Origin: Phaeospirillum sp.
GTDB taxonomy: Bacteria > Pseudomonadota > Alphaproteobacteria > Rhodospirillales > Magnetospirillaceae
NCBI GenBank assembly: GCA_030651575.1
Contig: JAUSFB010000032.1
Coordinates: forward strand, 86,001 to 150,000
DNA: 64,000 bases
Reading direction: 5' to 3'
Position 1 is the stretch's first letter. Each line of letters opens with the position of its first letter. The notes below the pieces were generated by a model. That model saw nothing but the letters and a program-made list of their open reading frames with translations, was not told the origin of the DNA and did not search any database. Positions 23,959 to 33,977 of this stretch are shown one piece after another. A program made the translations under genes and the position numbers.

Positions 23959-24936
23959 TTGCTTCGTTCGTTGTCGCGTGTGGGGATCGACGCCTTTCTG
24001 ATCGGTCTGGTATCCATGGTGGCCTTGGCCTGGATGGTTCCCGGCCTGGGGCGTAGCGGCGGTGTCTTGCTGATGGACCAGATCACCGGCTATGGCGTGG
24101 CGCTGGTGTTCCTGCTGTATGGCCTGACCCTGCCGCCAGAGCGGCTTCGGGCCGGAATGCTGAACTGGCGGCTTCACACCTTGGTGCAGGCTTCCACCTT
24201 CCTGCTGTTCCCCCTCGCGATCTGGGGTGTCGCGGCGGCGCTGGCGGGGCGGGTTCACCCCGATCTGCTGCTGGGATTCTTTTTCCTGGCGTCGCTGCCT
24301 TCCACCATTTCGTCCTCGGTCGCCATGACGTCCATCGCCAGGGGCAATGTGGCTGGGGCGATCTTCAACGCTACCCTGTCCAGCCTGATCGGGGTGGTGC
24401 TGACGCCGCTCTGGGTGAACTGGTATCTGTCGGCCAGTGGCGGCTCGCTGGATCTGGGGTGGGTGCTGACCAAGATTGTTCTGCTGGTCTTGCTGCCCAT
24501 CGTCCTCGGCCAGATCTTGCGGCCCTGGCTGCGGGGGTGGGTCGAGCGCAATATCCGGTGGCTCAAGACGCTGGACCGCTTCGTCATCTTGCTGATCGTG
24601 TTCAACTCGTTCAGCGACTCGGTCGCCGGGGGAGTCTGGGCCGAGCATGGCGGCGACACGCTGGCGGTGGTGGCGGGCGGCGCGCTGGTGCTGTTCTTCA
24701 CGGTGTTCGGGCTGCTGACCCTGATCTGCCGCTGGCTGGGCTTCTCGCGGGAGGACGCTATCGCCGGGGTCTTCTGCGGAACCAAGAAATCCCTGGCTAC
24801 CGGCGTTCCCATGGCCAAGATCATGTTCGGCGCCAGCCCGGTGTTGGGCATGGTGATCGCGCCGACCATCCTTTACCACCTTATCCAGCTGATTGCCGCC
24901 AGCGTTATCGCCCGGAGGTATCAGGGGCGCGCCTGA
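23959..24936 (+). CDS. bile-acid:sodium symporter family transporter
   Basis: A 325-aa protein with about ten membrane segments. LVFLLYGLTLPPERLRAGM, SLPSTISSSVAMTSIARGN, VAGAIFNATLSSLIGVVLTP and FCGTKKSLATGVPMAKIMF are the signatures of the SBF-like (YfeH/DUF4137) branch. Substrates of this branch are poorly known. The start appears to be TTG at 23959, with GAGG about 7 nt upstream and no better start nearby. It is convergent with the MFS gene, 7 bp apart. Confidence 0.88.
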   Translation: MLRSLSRVGIDAFLIGLVSMVALAWMVPGLGRSGGVLLMDQITGYGVALVFLLYGLTLPPERLRAGMLNWRLHTLVQASTFLLFPLAIWGVAAALAGRVHPDLLLGFFFLASLPSTISSSVAMTSIARGNVAGAIFNATLSSLIGVVLTPLWVNWYLSASGGSLDLGWVLTKIVLLVLLPIVLGQILRPWLRGWVERNIRWLKTLDRFVILLIVFNSFSDSVAGGVWAEHGGDTLAVVAGGALVLFFTVFGLLTLICRWLGFSREDAIAGVFCGTKKSLATGVPMAKIMFGASPVLGMVIAPTILYHLIQLIAASVIARRYQGRA

Positions 24937-24943
24937 GCGAGCG

Positions 24944-26197
24944 TCACTGCTTTTTTTGCGCCGGCAGGAAGGCGGCTCCGACCACGGCGGTGGCGGCGAT
25001 GGCGGTCGCCATGGCGAAGCTGCCGGAAAAACTCCCCCAGGCATCGGCCATGCGCCCGGCCAGGGCGGGGCCGATGATCTGGCCGATGGCGAAGGCGACG
25101 GTGATGGTCCCGAAGGCCGAGGCCGCCTGCTCTGGCCCCAGATAGTCGCCCACCGCCGCCGCCATAATCGAAGGGATGGCCCACAGCGCCAGCCCGAACA
25201 GCAAGATGGAGGCATAAAGGAAGGGTTCGGGCAGGGGCAGCGCCACCAGGAGGTAGGCGGTGGCCTGGAAGGAAAACACGATCATCATCCCCTTGCCCCG
25301 GCCGATACGGTCGGACAGGCCGCCGAACACCGGCCCCGAGGCCAGCGACAACAGGCCGATCGCCGACCAGAACCAGCCGGCGGTGGATTCGGGAAAACCA
25401 CGCTCCTGCACCAGGGTGGTGACGATGAAGGTGGCGTAGATGACGTAAGTGAAGCCGAACGCGGCATAGAGCGCCCCGAGATGGGCCAGGATTTTGCGTC
25501 GTGACACAGTGGGGGCGTCGGCGCATGGGGCGTGGTCCGGCGTTTCCGTCGGGCTTATTCCCGTTACGGGCTCCAGCCCCAGTTCGGAGGGATGGTTGCG
25601 CAGCACCGCCCAGTCGAGCATCGCCGCCAGCAGTACGATTCCGCCGATCGCCAGCCAGGACAGCCGCCAGCCCTCGGCTCCTTGCGAGGCGTTGATGGCC
25701 GGTACCAGGATGCCGCTGACCGCGATGGCGGCGCCGGCTCCGATCACCACGAAACCGGCGGCCCGGCCGCGCACGCGGCGGCCGAACCAGTGGGCGATCA
25801 GCCCCATGACCGGTACGTTGGCGGCGCCGCTGCCATAACCGGTCAGCACATAGAAGGCCAGGACCTGGGCGAAGCCCTCGGCCCGCGAGACCAGCATCAT
25901 CGACAGCCCAACCAGGGCCAGCCCCATGACGATGGTCCGCCGCGCCCCGAGCCGGGCGACCATGCGGCCGCCCAGCGCCACGGCAGCCATGTAGCCGATG
26001 AAATTTCCGGTGGAAATCCAGCCCATCTCGCTCCGGCTGAGCGGCAGCGCCTGGCCCATGGACGGCAGCAGCATGCCCAGCGCGAAGCGGCCCATCCCCA
26101 GACAGGCGAAGGTTGTGACCGCGCCGGCCATCACGATTGCCCAGCCGTAGTGAAACGGCAGGCGACCGGCAAGGCCGGGGGCGGGCGGCGTGGCCAT
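24944..26197 (-). CDS. MFS transporter, YbfB/YjiJ-like
   Basis: A 417-aa transporter with twelve predicted segments. It has FHYGWAIVMAGAVTTFACLG and MGRFALGMLLPSMGQALPLS, then GYMAAVALGGRMVARLGARR (the MFS loop 2-3 motif), and a second-half GGLSDRIGRGKGMMIVFSFQ. Family members are putative metabolite exporters and the substrate is unknown. The ATG at 26197 has GGGAGC about 9 nt upstream and is preferred to the ATG at 26215. It is divergent from glutathione reductase. Confidence 0.88.
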   Translation of the reverse strand: MATPPAPGLAGRLPFHYGWAIVMAGAVTTFACLGMGRFALGMLLPSMGQALPLSRSEMGWISTGNFIGYMAAVALGGRMVARLGARRTIVMGLALVGLSMMLVSRAEGFAQVLAFYVLTGYGSGAANVPVMGLIAHWFGRRVRGRAAGFVVIGAGAAIAVSGILVPAINASQGAEGWRLSWLAIGGIVLLAAMLDWAVLRNHPSELGLEPVTGISPTETPDHAPCADAPTVSRRKILAHLGALYAAFGFTYVIYATFIVTTLVQERGFPESTAGWFWSAIGLLSLASGPVFGGLSDRIGRGKGMMIVFSFQATAYLLVALPLPEPFLYASILLFGLALWAIPSIMAAAVGDYLGPEQAASAFGTITVAFAIGQIIGPALAGRMADAWGSFSGSFAMATAIAATAVVGAAFLPAQKKQ

Positions 26198-26345
26198 TGT
26201 TGTTGCTCCCAACATTTCGCCAGAGCTTTGCACGGGGCGTATCGTCCTGCCAAGCGGCATTGAGCTTCTCCAGACCGCTTCCACTTGCTAGGTTGATGGG
26301 GGGGAACCAGCCAGTGGCTCGCCGGTAGACAGAGGATGATCTTTT

Positions 26346-27698
26346 ATGACCGCCCATGATTTCGACCTGATCACGCTTGGCGCCGGCTCTGGCGGGGTGC
26401 GGGCCAGCCGGCTTGCGGCCCAGGCCGGTCGTCGGGTAGCGGTGGTCGAGGAAAGTCGGGTCGGCGGCACCTGTGTCATGCGCGGTTGCGTGCCCAAGAA
26501 GCTGTTGGTCTATGGCGCGCATTTCGCCGAGGATTTGACCGACTCCTTCGGCTATGGCTGGAGCATCGAGGGGCTCGATTTCGATTGGGCTCGGCTGGTC
26601 GCGGCCAAGAATGCCGAGTTGAACCGGTTGGAGGGGGTCTATAACCGTATTCTGCGCGATAATGGCGTGACGGTGATCGAGGGGCGCGGCCGGCTGGCCG
26701 ATGCCCATACCGTCATGGTCGCAGGTGAGGCTTATACCGCCGACACCATCCTGATCGCCACCGGCGGCCGGCCGTCGCTGCCCGATGTTCCCGGTATCGA
26801 GCATGTGGTCACCTCCAACGAGGCGCTCGACCTGATGCAGCTGCCCGAGCGTATGGTGATTGTCGGCGGCGGTTATATCGCCGTTGAATTCGCCGGTATC
26901 TTTAATGCGCTGGGGGTCAAGGTTATCCAGGTGTTGCGCGGCGACACCGTATTGCGCGGCTTTGATCAAGACGTCCGGGCCGCCCTGGCCGAGGAGATGG
27001 TCAAGAAGGGGGTTGATCTGCGCTGCGAGACGGTGGTTCGCTCCATCGAGCGCGCCGGGCGGTCGTATAGCGTGCGGTTATCGGGCGACGAGACCATCGA
27101 GACCGACCTTATTCTCTATGCCACTGGCCGCTCGCCCAACAGCGCCGGCCTGGGGCTGGAGAGCGCCGGGGTCGCGGTCGACGCGAATGGCGCCATCGTG
27201 GTGGACGAGTATTCCCGGACTTCCGTCGAGCATATTTGGGCGGTGGGCGACGTCACCGACCGGGTTAACCTCACTCCGGTGGCCATCGGTGAGGCCATGG
27301 CTTTCGTCAAGACCGCCCTTCAGGGGCTTCCCACCGCCATGGCCTATGACAACATTCCATCGGCGGTGTTCAGTCAGCCCCCCATTGGCACGGTCGGTCT
27401 GACCGAGGCGGAGGCCCGGCAGCGGCATGGCTGCATCGACGTCTACCTGTCGCGCTTCAAGCCCATGCGTAATATTCTGGCTGGCCGCGACGAGCGCACC
27501 ATGATGAAGCTGATCGTCGAGCGGTCCAGCGATCGGGTGCTGGGGGTCCATATGGTGGGGCCGGACTCGCCAGAAATCCTCCAGGGCTTTGCCGTCGCCC
27601 TGAAATGCGGCGCCACCAAGGCCCAGTTCGACGCCACGGTGGGTATCCATCCCTCCGCCGCCGAGGAACTGGTCACCATGCGCGACAAGCGGTCATGA
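26346..27698 (+). CDS. gor: glutathione-disulfide reductase
   Basis: A 450-aa FAD/NADPH enzyme that regenerates glutathione. It has LGAGSGGVRASRLAAQAG (FAD motif), the redox disulfide in VGGTCVMRGCVPKK, an NADPH-binding IVGGGYIAVEFAGIFNALGV, YATGRSPNSAG, WAVGDVTDRVNLTPVA and a dimer-interface VGIHPSAAEELVTM with the active His-Glu pair. Full length. It overlaps the radical SAM gene by 4 nt. Confidence 0.96.
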   Translation: MTAHDFDLITLGAGSGGVRASRLAAQAGRRVAVVEESRVGGTCVMRGCVPKKLLVYGAHFAEDLTDSFGYGWSIEGLDFDWARLVAAKNAELNRLEGVYNRILRDNGVTVIEGRGRLADAHTVMVAGEAYTADTILIATGGRPSLPDVPGIEHVVTSNEALDLMQLPERMVIVGGGYIAVEFAGIFNALGVKVIQVLRGDTVLRGFDQDVRAALAEEMVKKGVDLRCETVVRSIERAGRSYSVRLSGDETIETDLILYATGRSPNSAGLGLESAGVAVDANGAIVVDEYSRTSVEHIWAVGDVTDRVNLTPVAIGEAMAFVKTALQGLPTAMAYDNIPSAVFSQPPIGTVGLTEAEARQRHGCIDVYLSRFKPMRNILAGRDERTMMKLIVERSSDRVLGVHMVGPDSPEILQGFAVALKCGATKAQFDATVGIHPSAAEELVTMRDKRS

Positions 27699-28570
27699 TC
27701 GATTACGACTTTCCCCTGTGGCGGCCGCCGTCGGAGGGCGACAACCTGATCATCCAGGCGACGCTGGGTTGCCGCTATAACCAGTGCAGCTTCTGCTCCA
27801 TGTATAAGGCCAAGACCTATCGGGCGCGGCCGCTGGATGACGTCTTCGCCGACATGGAAACGGCGGCGCGCGAATGGCCCGAGGCGTATCGGGTGTTTCT
27901 GGCCGACGGGGACGCCTATTGCCTGCCGACCGAAACCCTGGTGGCGCTCTGCGACCGCCTGGCCTCGGTCTTTCCCAGGCTTCAGCGGGTGTCGGCCTAC
28001 GCCACCCCGTTCGACATCTTGAAGAAAACCCCGGAAGAGATCGCGCTGTTGAAGTCCAAGCGGTTGGGGCTGGTCTATCTGGGCATCGAGTCGGGCTCGG
28101 ACGTCATGCTCAAGCGTATCGCCAAGGGCTCCAGCCAGCAGATGGCGGCCGCGCTGACGCGGGCGCGCGGTGCCGGGCTCAAGGTCTCGGCCACGGTGAT
28201 CCTGGGCTTGGGCGGCAAGCGGGACTGGCAGGAACACATCGACGCCACCGCCGATTTGGTCAATCGGGCGCCGCCGGTCTACCTCTCCACCTTGCAACTG
28301 GGTCTGGAGAACGAGGTGGCGCCGCGCTTTTTCGAGCGGTTCGGCGATGGATTCGAGTGGCAGGACGACCGGGACGTGCTGGTGGAACTGCGCCGGCTGA
28401 TCGAACGTCTGGACCCGCCCCATCCGGTGATTTTCCGTTCCAACCATGCCAGCAACACTCTGGCGTTGGCCGGCAATCTGCCGCGCGATCGCGACAAACT
28501 GCTGATGCAGTTGGATGGGGCCATAACCGGTCAGGTACGGCTGCGCCCCCGTTGGATTCGAGGGCTGTAG
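27695..28570 (+). CDS. radical SAM protein
   Basis: A 291-aa enzyme with the [4Fe-4S] motif CRYNQCSFC near residue 27, then VFLADGDAYCLPTETL, LGLVYLGIESGSDVMLKRI and VSATVILGLGGKRDWQEHI. This is the compact radical SAM branch that often appears beside redox genes, with no assigned reaction. The ATG at 27695 overlaps the gor stop by 4 nt, so the two are translated together. Confidence 0.9.
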   Translation: MIDYDFPLWRPPSEGDNLIIQATLGCRYNQCSFCSMYKAKTYRARPLDDVFADMETAAREWPEAYRVFLADGDAYCLPTETLVALCDRLASVFPRLQRVSAYATPFDILKKTPEEIALLKSKRLGLVYLGIESGSDVMLKRIAKGSSQQMAAALTRARGAGLKVSATVILGLGGKRDWQEHIDATADLVNRAPPVYLSTLQLGLENEVAPRFFERFGDGFEWQDDRDVLVELRRLIERLDPPHPVIFRSNHASNTLALAGNLPRDRDKLLMQLDGAITGQVRLRPRWIRGL

Positions 28571-28625
28571 CTGCCCTCGGGGCGAGGCCATCGATACGGC
28601 CCCACCCCGAGGAAGCTGCGAAGGA

Positions 28626-29801
28626 TCAAACTTTCCCGATACGCTTGGCGGCCGCCAGCAGCATGGCGTCGCCGCCGCGCGGGCCGATCAGCGACAGGCC
28701 CAGCGGCAAGCCGTCGACCTTGCACAGCGGCAGGCTGATCTGCGGGCAACCGGCCATGCCGGCGATGGTGGTCAAGCTGACCATGCGCGAGCGGATGTCC
28801 CACAACACCGAACGTTGGCTGTGAACCGGCGGCGCGGTGACCGGAGTGGTCGGCAGCACCAGCACCGCATTGCCGGCCAGGGCCTCGGCGATCCAGCGTT
28901 TGGCGCGCAGGCGAAAGCCGCGAGCCGCAGAAAGGGTGCGGTTGGCGACGCGGGAGCCGCGCAGGAAGTTGTCGGCGACCTCGAAGCCAAAGCGGGGATT
29001 CGAGCGATTGATCCAGTCGCCGAAGGTTTCCCAGGCTTCGCGGCCCTGGATGGCGTTCTGGTGCTCGACCCAATCGGCCAGCGGGACCGGAGAAATCCGG
29101 GTGCCGCGCACTACCGGGGCCACCGCGTCCTGAATGCGGGGCAGCAGGGCTTCGATGGCGGCGGCGACGGCGGGGTCGGAGGCTTCCAGGGCGTCTTCCA
29201 GCACCACCGCCCTGGCCGGCCGGATTTCCTTGATCTTCTTGCGCAGCAGAACCTCGGCCATCCTGGCCAGCATCTCGGCGTCGTCGGCCATCATGCCGAC
29301 GGTGTCGAAGGTGTTGGATTGGCTGAGAACGCCGTCCATGGAGATCTCGCCCAAAGTGGGGCGCAGGCCGTAGATGCCACAGAATGAGGCGGGGACGCGG
29401 GTCGAGCCGGCGGTGTCGGTCCCCAGCGCCAGATTGCACAGGCCGCCGGCCACCGCCGCCGCCGAGCCGCTGGACGAGCCGCCCGGCACATGACCGGGAG
29501 CGCGCGGGTTTTCTGGCGTGCCGTAATGGGCGTTGTCGCCGAAGATGCCGCGGGTCAGTTCGTCGGTATGCGTCTTGCCGACCAGACGCGCGCCGGATTC
29601 CAGCAAGGTGGCGACGGCCCAGGCGGTGTGCTTGGCCGGTTCGGCAAGGCGGCGCCAGTCGGGGTTGCCGGCCCCGGTGACATAGCCGGCCACGTCAAAG
29701 ACGTCCTTGGCGGCAAAGGTCAGGCCGGTCAGTGGGCCGGTCTTGGCGCCATCGATATAGACATCGCCGCCCAGGGCGAAAGCATTCAACGGATCATGCA
29801 T
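28626..29801 (-). CDS. amidase-signature family hydrolase
   Basis: A 391-aa protein with the Ser-Ser-Lys triad of the amidase-signature family: FAAKDVFDVAG (Lys, about residue 32), PGGSSSGSAAAVAGGLC (cis-Ser) and LGTDTAGSTRVPASFCGIYG (nucleophile Ser). It is somewhat short against the 450-500 aa of GatA and close to the AtzF/AtzE-type small amidases. No gatB or gatC is nearby, so a role in tRNA amidation is unlikely. Substrate unknown. Confidence 0.9.
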   Translation of the reverse strand: MHDPLNAFALGGDVYIDGAKTGPLTGLTFAAKDVFDVAGYVTGAGNPDWRRLAEPAKHTAWAVATLLESGARLVGKTHTDELTRGIFGDNAHYGTPENPRAPGHVPGGSSSGSAAAVAGGLCNLALGTDTAGSTRVPASFCGIYGLRPTLGEISMDGVLSQSNTFDTVGMMADDAEMLARMAEVLLRKKIKEIRPARAVVLEDALEASDPAVAAAIEALLPRIQDAVAPVVRGTRISPVPLADWVEHQNAIQGREAWETFGDWINRSNPRFGFEVADNFLRGSRVANRTLSAARGFRLRAKRWIAEALAGNAVLVLPTTPVTAPPVHSQRSVLWDIRSRMVSLTTIAGMAGCPQISLPLCKVDGLPLGLSLIGPRGGDAMLLAAAKRIGKV

Positions 29802-29927
29802 GACGGGGTGCCCTCACGAGATAGCGATACCGTTTGGCGCGCGAAGATCGAGCCAAGTCGCATCGAAGACGACGAAGGGCAAAATAACCACAACCAATGA
29901 GCCGGTCCAGCGGAATGGGAGGAGGGG

Positions 29928-31613
29928 CTATTCCGCCGCGGAGTTCTCGTCGGCGGTCTTGAGGTGGTCCTTGAAATATTTGATCCGTCTTGCCGCATCA
30001 ATGGCGGGTGGGGCGAAGAAATAGCCCTGAGCGTAATCAATGCCCACATCCTTGAGAACCGCCATCATGTGGCTGTCCTCGACACATTCGGCGATGCTGG
30101 TCATGCCGAGATCGTGGGTCAGGCTGGTCAGGGCGCGCAGCACCGAGCGCCCGCGTTTCTCCCGCGCCTCCAGGATGTAGGACGAGTCGATCTTGACGAA
30201 GTCCACCGGCAGGATCTTCAAGATATCGAATGCCGAGCCGCCGGAACCGAAATCGTCGAGCGACAGGCGTACCCCCAGCCGCTTGATTCGAGCCAGCAGG
30301 CGGCGGGCCTCGTCCAAGTTGTAGATCCGGGCCGCATCGGTGATTTCCAGCACCAGGCGCGACAGCATCGGCTTGTTCAATTCCAAGATCTTGAGCAGCG
30401 CGTGATAAAACGCCGGATTGCCCAGCGACGTGCCAGACACATTCACGGCGATGCTGGCCAGCGAGGAAATATCCGTGGCCGCCTTCATGGTCGCCAACGC
30501 CTTTTTGACCGCGATCAGGTCGAACTCGCCGATCACGCCCATATCGGTTGCGAAAGGAATGATCTGGGCCGGGTTGAAATAGCCCTTGTCGTGGGATATG
30601 CGGCCGAATGCCTCATAGGCCAGGATGCCGCCGGTATGAATATTGACCATGGGCTGGTAGAGGAAGATGAGGCGATCTCCCTTGATCATTTTGCGGAAGT
30701 TGCGCACCCGGACCAAATTGTCTTCCACCGCCACCTTGGCGCCCTCGGCCAGCGACTTGATTTTGAAGTTGACGCCGTCCTTGGCGAAGCCGTTGATGAT
30801 GAAGGTCAGCGCCTTGCCGATATCGTCTTCCGACAGCGATTTGTCGTCCATCTCCAGCGTCGCAGTGTGTATTTTGAGTTTGGCGTCCTTGATCTTGCCG
30901 CCGAACTGCCGGATCGTTTCCGCCACCTTCTGCTGGACGTCGGCGGCGCTGAAATTGTTGTCGTGAACGATGCCAAAAGCGCGGCCGTGCAGCGCCGCCG
31001 CCGAGGACTGACGCACCGAGCATTCTTCCAGGATGTGGTGGACAGTGGAGAAGAAGCTTTGCAGGGTCGCCGGCTCGCAGGCGCCGAAATTGGATGCCGA
31101 CAGATCGAAGAGGGTCAGGCTGTACTCCTCCCCCATGCGGTTGGCCTCGTTCAGGCGTTGCTGCACCATCTCGACAAAGCGGATACGCGGGTCGGTGGGG
31201 GCGGTGGAGTTCTCGCCTTCTGTCTCGGCCAATGGCGAGAGCCGGGATAGAACCAGATGATATCCCTTGGGAAACTGAGGCAGCTTGATGCCGGCCATGC
31301 GCATGCGCGACATGGCGCCGCTTGTTCCGACCATGGTCAGGGGAGTGTGATCGAGGCGTCCGGTATTATGCAGGCGCTGAATTGATTCGGTGAACTTCTT
31401 GCGATCCCGAATGGCGACGAAATCGGCAAGGGGCTTGCCCAGCAGATCGCTGTCGGCGATGCCGTACAGCGCCTCGCCGGCGCCGGCTGAATAGGTGATC
31501 ACGTCGGCGTCATCCATTTCGATGAGAAGGTCGGCACCGGCAAAGGCGAACGCAATGAAGCGGTCCCGCTGCTGTTTTAGTTTTTCAACAAGTGAGTGCT
31601 CACCATTCACCAT
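29928..31613 (-). CDS. PAS-EAL domain protein (putative c-di-GMP phosphodiesterase or receptor)
   Basis: A 561-aa cytoplasmic protein. Residues 15-95 form a PAS-like sensor. A central region of about 200 aa has no recognised domain. From about residue 300 comes an EAL domain: IFLYQPMVNIHTGGILAYEA (EAF instead of EAL), IAVNVSG, LVLEITDAARIYN, LSLDDFGSGGSAFDILK, VDFVKIDSSYI, IAECVED and QGYFFAPP. The metal-binding Glu, Asn, Asp-Asp and Lys positions appear kept, while EAL and the usual AEGVE are altered. It may be active or a binding-only protein. No GGDEF domain is present. Confidence 0.88.
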   Translation of the reverse strand: MVNGEHSLVEKLKQQRDRFIAFAFAGADLLIEMDDADVITYSAGAGEALYGIADSDLLGKPLADFVAIRDRKKFTESIQRLHNTGRLDHTPLTMVGTSGAMSRMRMAGIKLPQFPKGYHLVLSRLSPLAETEGENSTAPTDPRIRFVEMVQQRLNEANRMGEEYSLTLFDLSASNFGACEPATLQSFFSTVHHILEECSVRQSSAAALHGRAFGIVHDNNFSAADVQQKVAETIRQFGGKIKDAKLKIHTATLEMDDKSLSEDDIGKALTFIINGFAKDGVNFKIKSLAEGAKVAVEDNLVRVRNFRKMIKGDRLIFLYQPMVNIHTGGILAYEAFGRISHDKGYFNPAQIIPFATDMGVIGEFDLIAVKKALATMKAATDISSLASIAVNVSGTSLGNPAFYHALLKILELNKPMLSRLVLEITDAARIYNLDEARRLLARIKRLGVRLSLDDFGSGGSAFDILKILPVDFVKIDSSYILEAREKRGRSVLRALTSLTHDLGMTSIAECVEDSHMMAVLKDVGIDYAQGYFFAPPAIDAARRIKYFKDHLKTADENSAAE

Positions 31614-31873
31614 GGTTCTGATAGCCCTCTCCCCCTAATCCCGTTTCCAGGATGAAATTCCCCAGTCCAAAGTTACAAAACGACATGTTTGGTTTCAAGC
31701 TTATTACACTTGACCAGACTCGCCCCATACGGAAGGGAGGGGATTCAATCAGTAAATCGGTACGAAAATGCGTATTTTTTTGTGGCGTAAGCCGTTGCTC
31801 TCGGGTTAAATAGGCTCTTAGATAAGCTATGCGGCGAGATAAGCCGTGAGCTGCTTCTGGGAGGAACATAAAG

Positions 31874-33028
31874 ATGCGTAACCTCGTTAAATTGGGGGTG
31901 GTGACTGTTGTCGCCGCCGGAGTCTGCGCGGTGGCCGGTGTCGCCAGCGCCGCGGAGCCGATCAAGATCGGCGCCTTTCTGTCCGCGACCGGACCTGCGT
32001 CATTTCTCGGCGAGCCCGAGAAGAAGACCCTCGAAATGTATGTGGCGAAGCTGAACAAGGACGGTGGCGTTCTTGGTCGTAAGGTCGAGCTGGTCGTCTA
32101 TGACGACGGCGGCGCCGGCGACAAGGCCTCCACCTTCGCCAAGCGTTTGATCGAGAGTGACAAGGTTGACCTGATCATCGGCGGCAGCACCACCGGCACC
32201 ACCATGGCGGCGATCCCGCTGATCGAACGGGCGCAGATTCCGTTTATCTCGCTGGCTGGCGCGGTCGTGATCGTCGAGCCCGTGAAGAAGTGGGTCTTCA
32301 AGACCCCCCACACCGACCGCATGGCGGCCGAGAAGGTCTTTTCGGATATGAAGAAGAAGGGCATCAGCAAGATCGCCCTGATTTCCGAGGATGCCGGCTT
32401 TGGCAAGTCCGGTCATGACCAGTCGGTGGCCGTGGTCAAGAATTACGGAATCGAGATCGTCGCCGACGAGGTTTACTCCCCGAAGGATCCCGACGTCACC
32501 GCTCAGCTGACCAAGATCAAGAATGCCCCTGGCGTCCAGGCGGTCTTCAATTTCGGCTTCGGCCAGGGTCCGGCCATCGTCACCAAGAACTACAAGCAGC
32601 TCAGCATGCCCATGCCGCTGTACCAGTCCCACGGCGTGGCCTCCAAGGACTATATCCGGCTTGCCGGCGAGGCCTCCGAGGGCGTGCGCCTGCCGGCCGC
32701 CGGTCTGGTGGTTCCCGACCAGTTGGCGGCGACCGATCCGCAAAAGCCGGTCGTCACCGCCTTCAAGAAGGAATACGAGGCCGCCTTCAAGTCGGACGTT
32801 TCGACCTTCGCCGGTCATGCCTATGACGGCCTTCAGATCGCCCTGGTCGCCATCGCGCGCGCCGGTTCGGTCGATAAGGCCAAGGTGCGCGACGAGATCG
32901 AGAAGACGTCGGGCTATGTCGGCACCGGCGGTTTGGTGTCCATGTCGCCCACCGATCACATGGGCCTGTCGCCCGCGGCCTTCCATATGGTGGAAATCCG
33001 CAAGGGCGACTGGGTTCTGAGCGACTGA
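31874..33028 (+). CDS. livK: branched-chain amino-acid ABC transporter substrate-binding protein
   Basis: A 384-aa periplasmic protein with a signal peptide (LGVVTVVAAGVCAVAGVASA) and the Leu/Ile/Val-binding fold: PIKIGAFLSATGPASFLGEP, VDLIIGGSTTGTTMAAIPLI and SEDAGFGKSGHDQSV. It opens a five-gene transporter operon. GGGAGG lies about 9 nt before the ATG. The 260-bp upstream gap is A+T richer and likely holds the promoter, though no box was assigned. Whether the ligand is a branched-chain amino acid or another acid or amide is not decided by sequence. Confidence 0.92.
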   Translation: MRNLVKLGVVTVVAAGVCAVAGVASAAEPIKIGAFLSATGPASFLGEPEKKTLEMYVAKLNKDGGVLGRKVELVVYDDGGAGDKASTFAKRLIESDKVDLIIGGSTTGTTMAAIPLIERAQIPFISLAGAVVIVEPVKKWVFKTPHTDRMAAEKVFSDMKKKGISKIALISEDAGFGKSGHDQSVAVVKNYGIEIVADEVYSPKDPDVTAQLTKIKNAPGVQAVFNFGFGQGPAIVTKNYKQLSMPMPLYQSHGVASKDYIRLAGEASEGVRLPAAGLVVPDQLAATDPQKPVVTAFKKEYEAAFKSDVSTFAGHAYDGLQIALVAIARAGSVDKAKVRDEIEKTSGYVGTGGLVSMSPTDHMGLSPAAFHMVEIRKGDWVLSD

Positions 33029-33095
33029 TCCAGCGAGCTTTCGGCGGCCCGTTATCGCGGGCCGCCGGTCAGTCTCATCAAGGGCCGGGGGAATC

Positions 33096-33971
33096 ATGTT
33101 CGCCGCATTTCTACAATATCTGTTCTCGGGGCTGACCTCCGGCGCCATCTATGCGCTGGCCGGTCTGGGCTTCGCCATCATCTATAACTCCAGCCAAGTG
33201 ATTAACTTTGCCCAGGGCGAGTTCATCATGATCGGCGGCATGTCATCGGCCACCTTGGTGGCGTCCGGTGTTCCCATGCCGCTGGCAATCTCGCTCGCCA
33301 TGCTGATTTCCATGGCGGCCGGTATCGCCTTGGAGAAGTTCGCCATCGAGCCGGCGCGTAATTCGGATGTGGTGACGATCATCATCATCACCATCGGCGC
33401 CTCGATTTTCATGCGCGGAGCGGCGCAGCTGATTTGGGACAAGGAGTTCCACTCGCTGCCGGCCTTCTCGGGCGAAAGCCCAATCGCCGTCATGGGCGCG
33501 ACCTTGATGCCGCAAAGCCTGTGGGTGTTTGCCGTGTCGGGCGTGGTGATCGTGGCGTTGTGGTGGTTCTTCAACCGGACCATGTTCGGCAAGGCCATGC
33601 TTGGCACCTCGCATAATCGACTGGCGGCCCAGTTGGTGGGCGTCGGCGTCAAGAAAGTGCTGCTGGCCAGCTTTGCCCTGTCGGCCCTGTTGGGGGCGGT
33701 GGGCGGCATCGTGGTCACGCCGATCACCTTCACCAATTACGAAGCCGGCATCATGTTGGGGCTCAAGGGCTTCAGCGCGGCGGTGCTGGGGGGATTGGGC
33801 AATGGCGGCGGCGCCATCGTCGGCGGGCTGATCGTGGGGATCGCCGAGGCGCTGGCCTCCGGCTATCTGTCTTCCGCCTACAAGGACGCCATCGCCTTCG
33901 TGATCATTCTCTTCGTGCTGTTCTTCATGCCCAATGGCCTGTTTGGCAAACGCGGCACGGATCGGGTGTAG
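33096..33971 (+). CDS. livH: branched-chain amino-acid ABC transporter permease LivH
   Basis: A 291-aa permease: YLFSGLTSGAIYALAGLGFA, IIYNSSQVINFAQGEFIMIG and GGLGNGGGAIVGGLIVGIAE are the LivH family blocks, with eight predicted helices. It is 6 nt upstream of livM and 67 nt after the binding-protein gene. Confidence 0.95.
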   Translation: MFAAFLQYLFSGLTSGAIYALAGLGFAIIYNSSQVINFAQGEFIMIGGMSSATLVASGVPMPLAISLAMLISMAAGIALEKFAIEPARNSDVVTIIIITIGASIFMRGAAQLIWDKEFHSLPAFSGESPIAVMGATLMPQSLWVFAVSGVVIVALWWFFNRTMFGKAMLGTSHNRLAAQLVGVGVKKVLLASFALSALLGAVGGIVVTPITFTNYEAGIMLGLKGFSAAVLGGLGNGGGAIVGGLIVGIAEALASGYLSSAYKDAIAFVIILFVLFFMPNGLFGKRGTDRV

Positions 33972-33977
33972 AAAATC

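Noticed and set aside
29928-31613. EAL domain called inactive because EAL reads EAF
   Set aside because: The Glu and the other metal-binding positions are kept, so inactivity cannot be claimed.
31781-31800. Possible sigma-54 promoter before livK (TGGCGTAAGCCGTTGCT)
   Set aside because: The GG and GC elements are 11 nt apart instead of the required 10, and the region between is a poor match.
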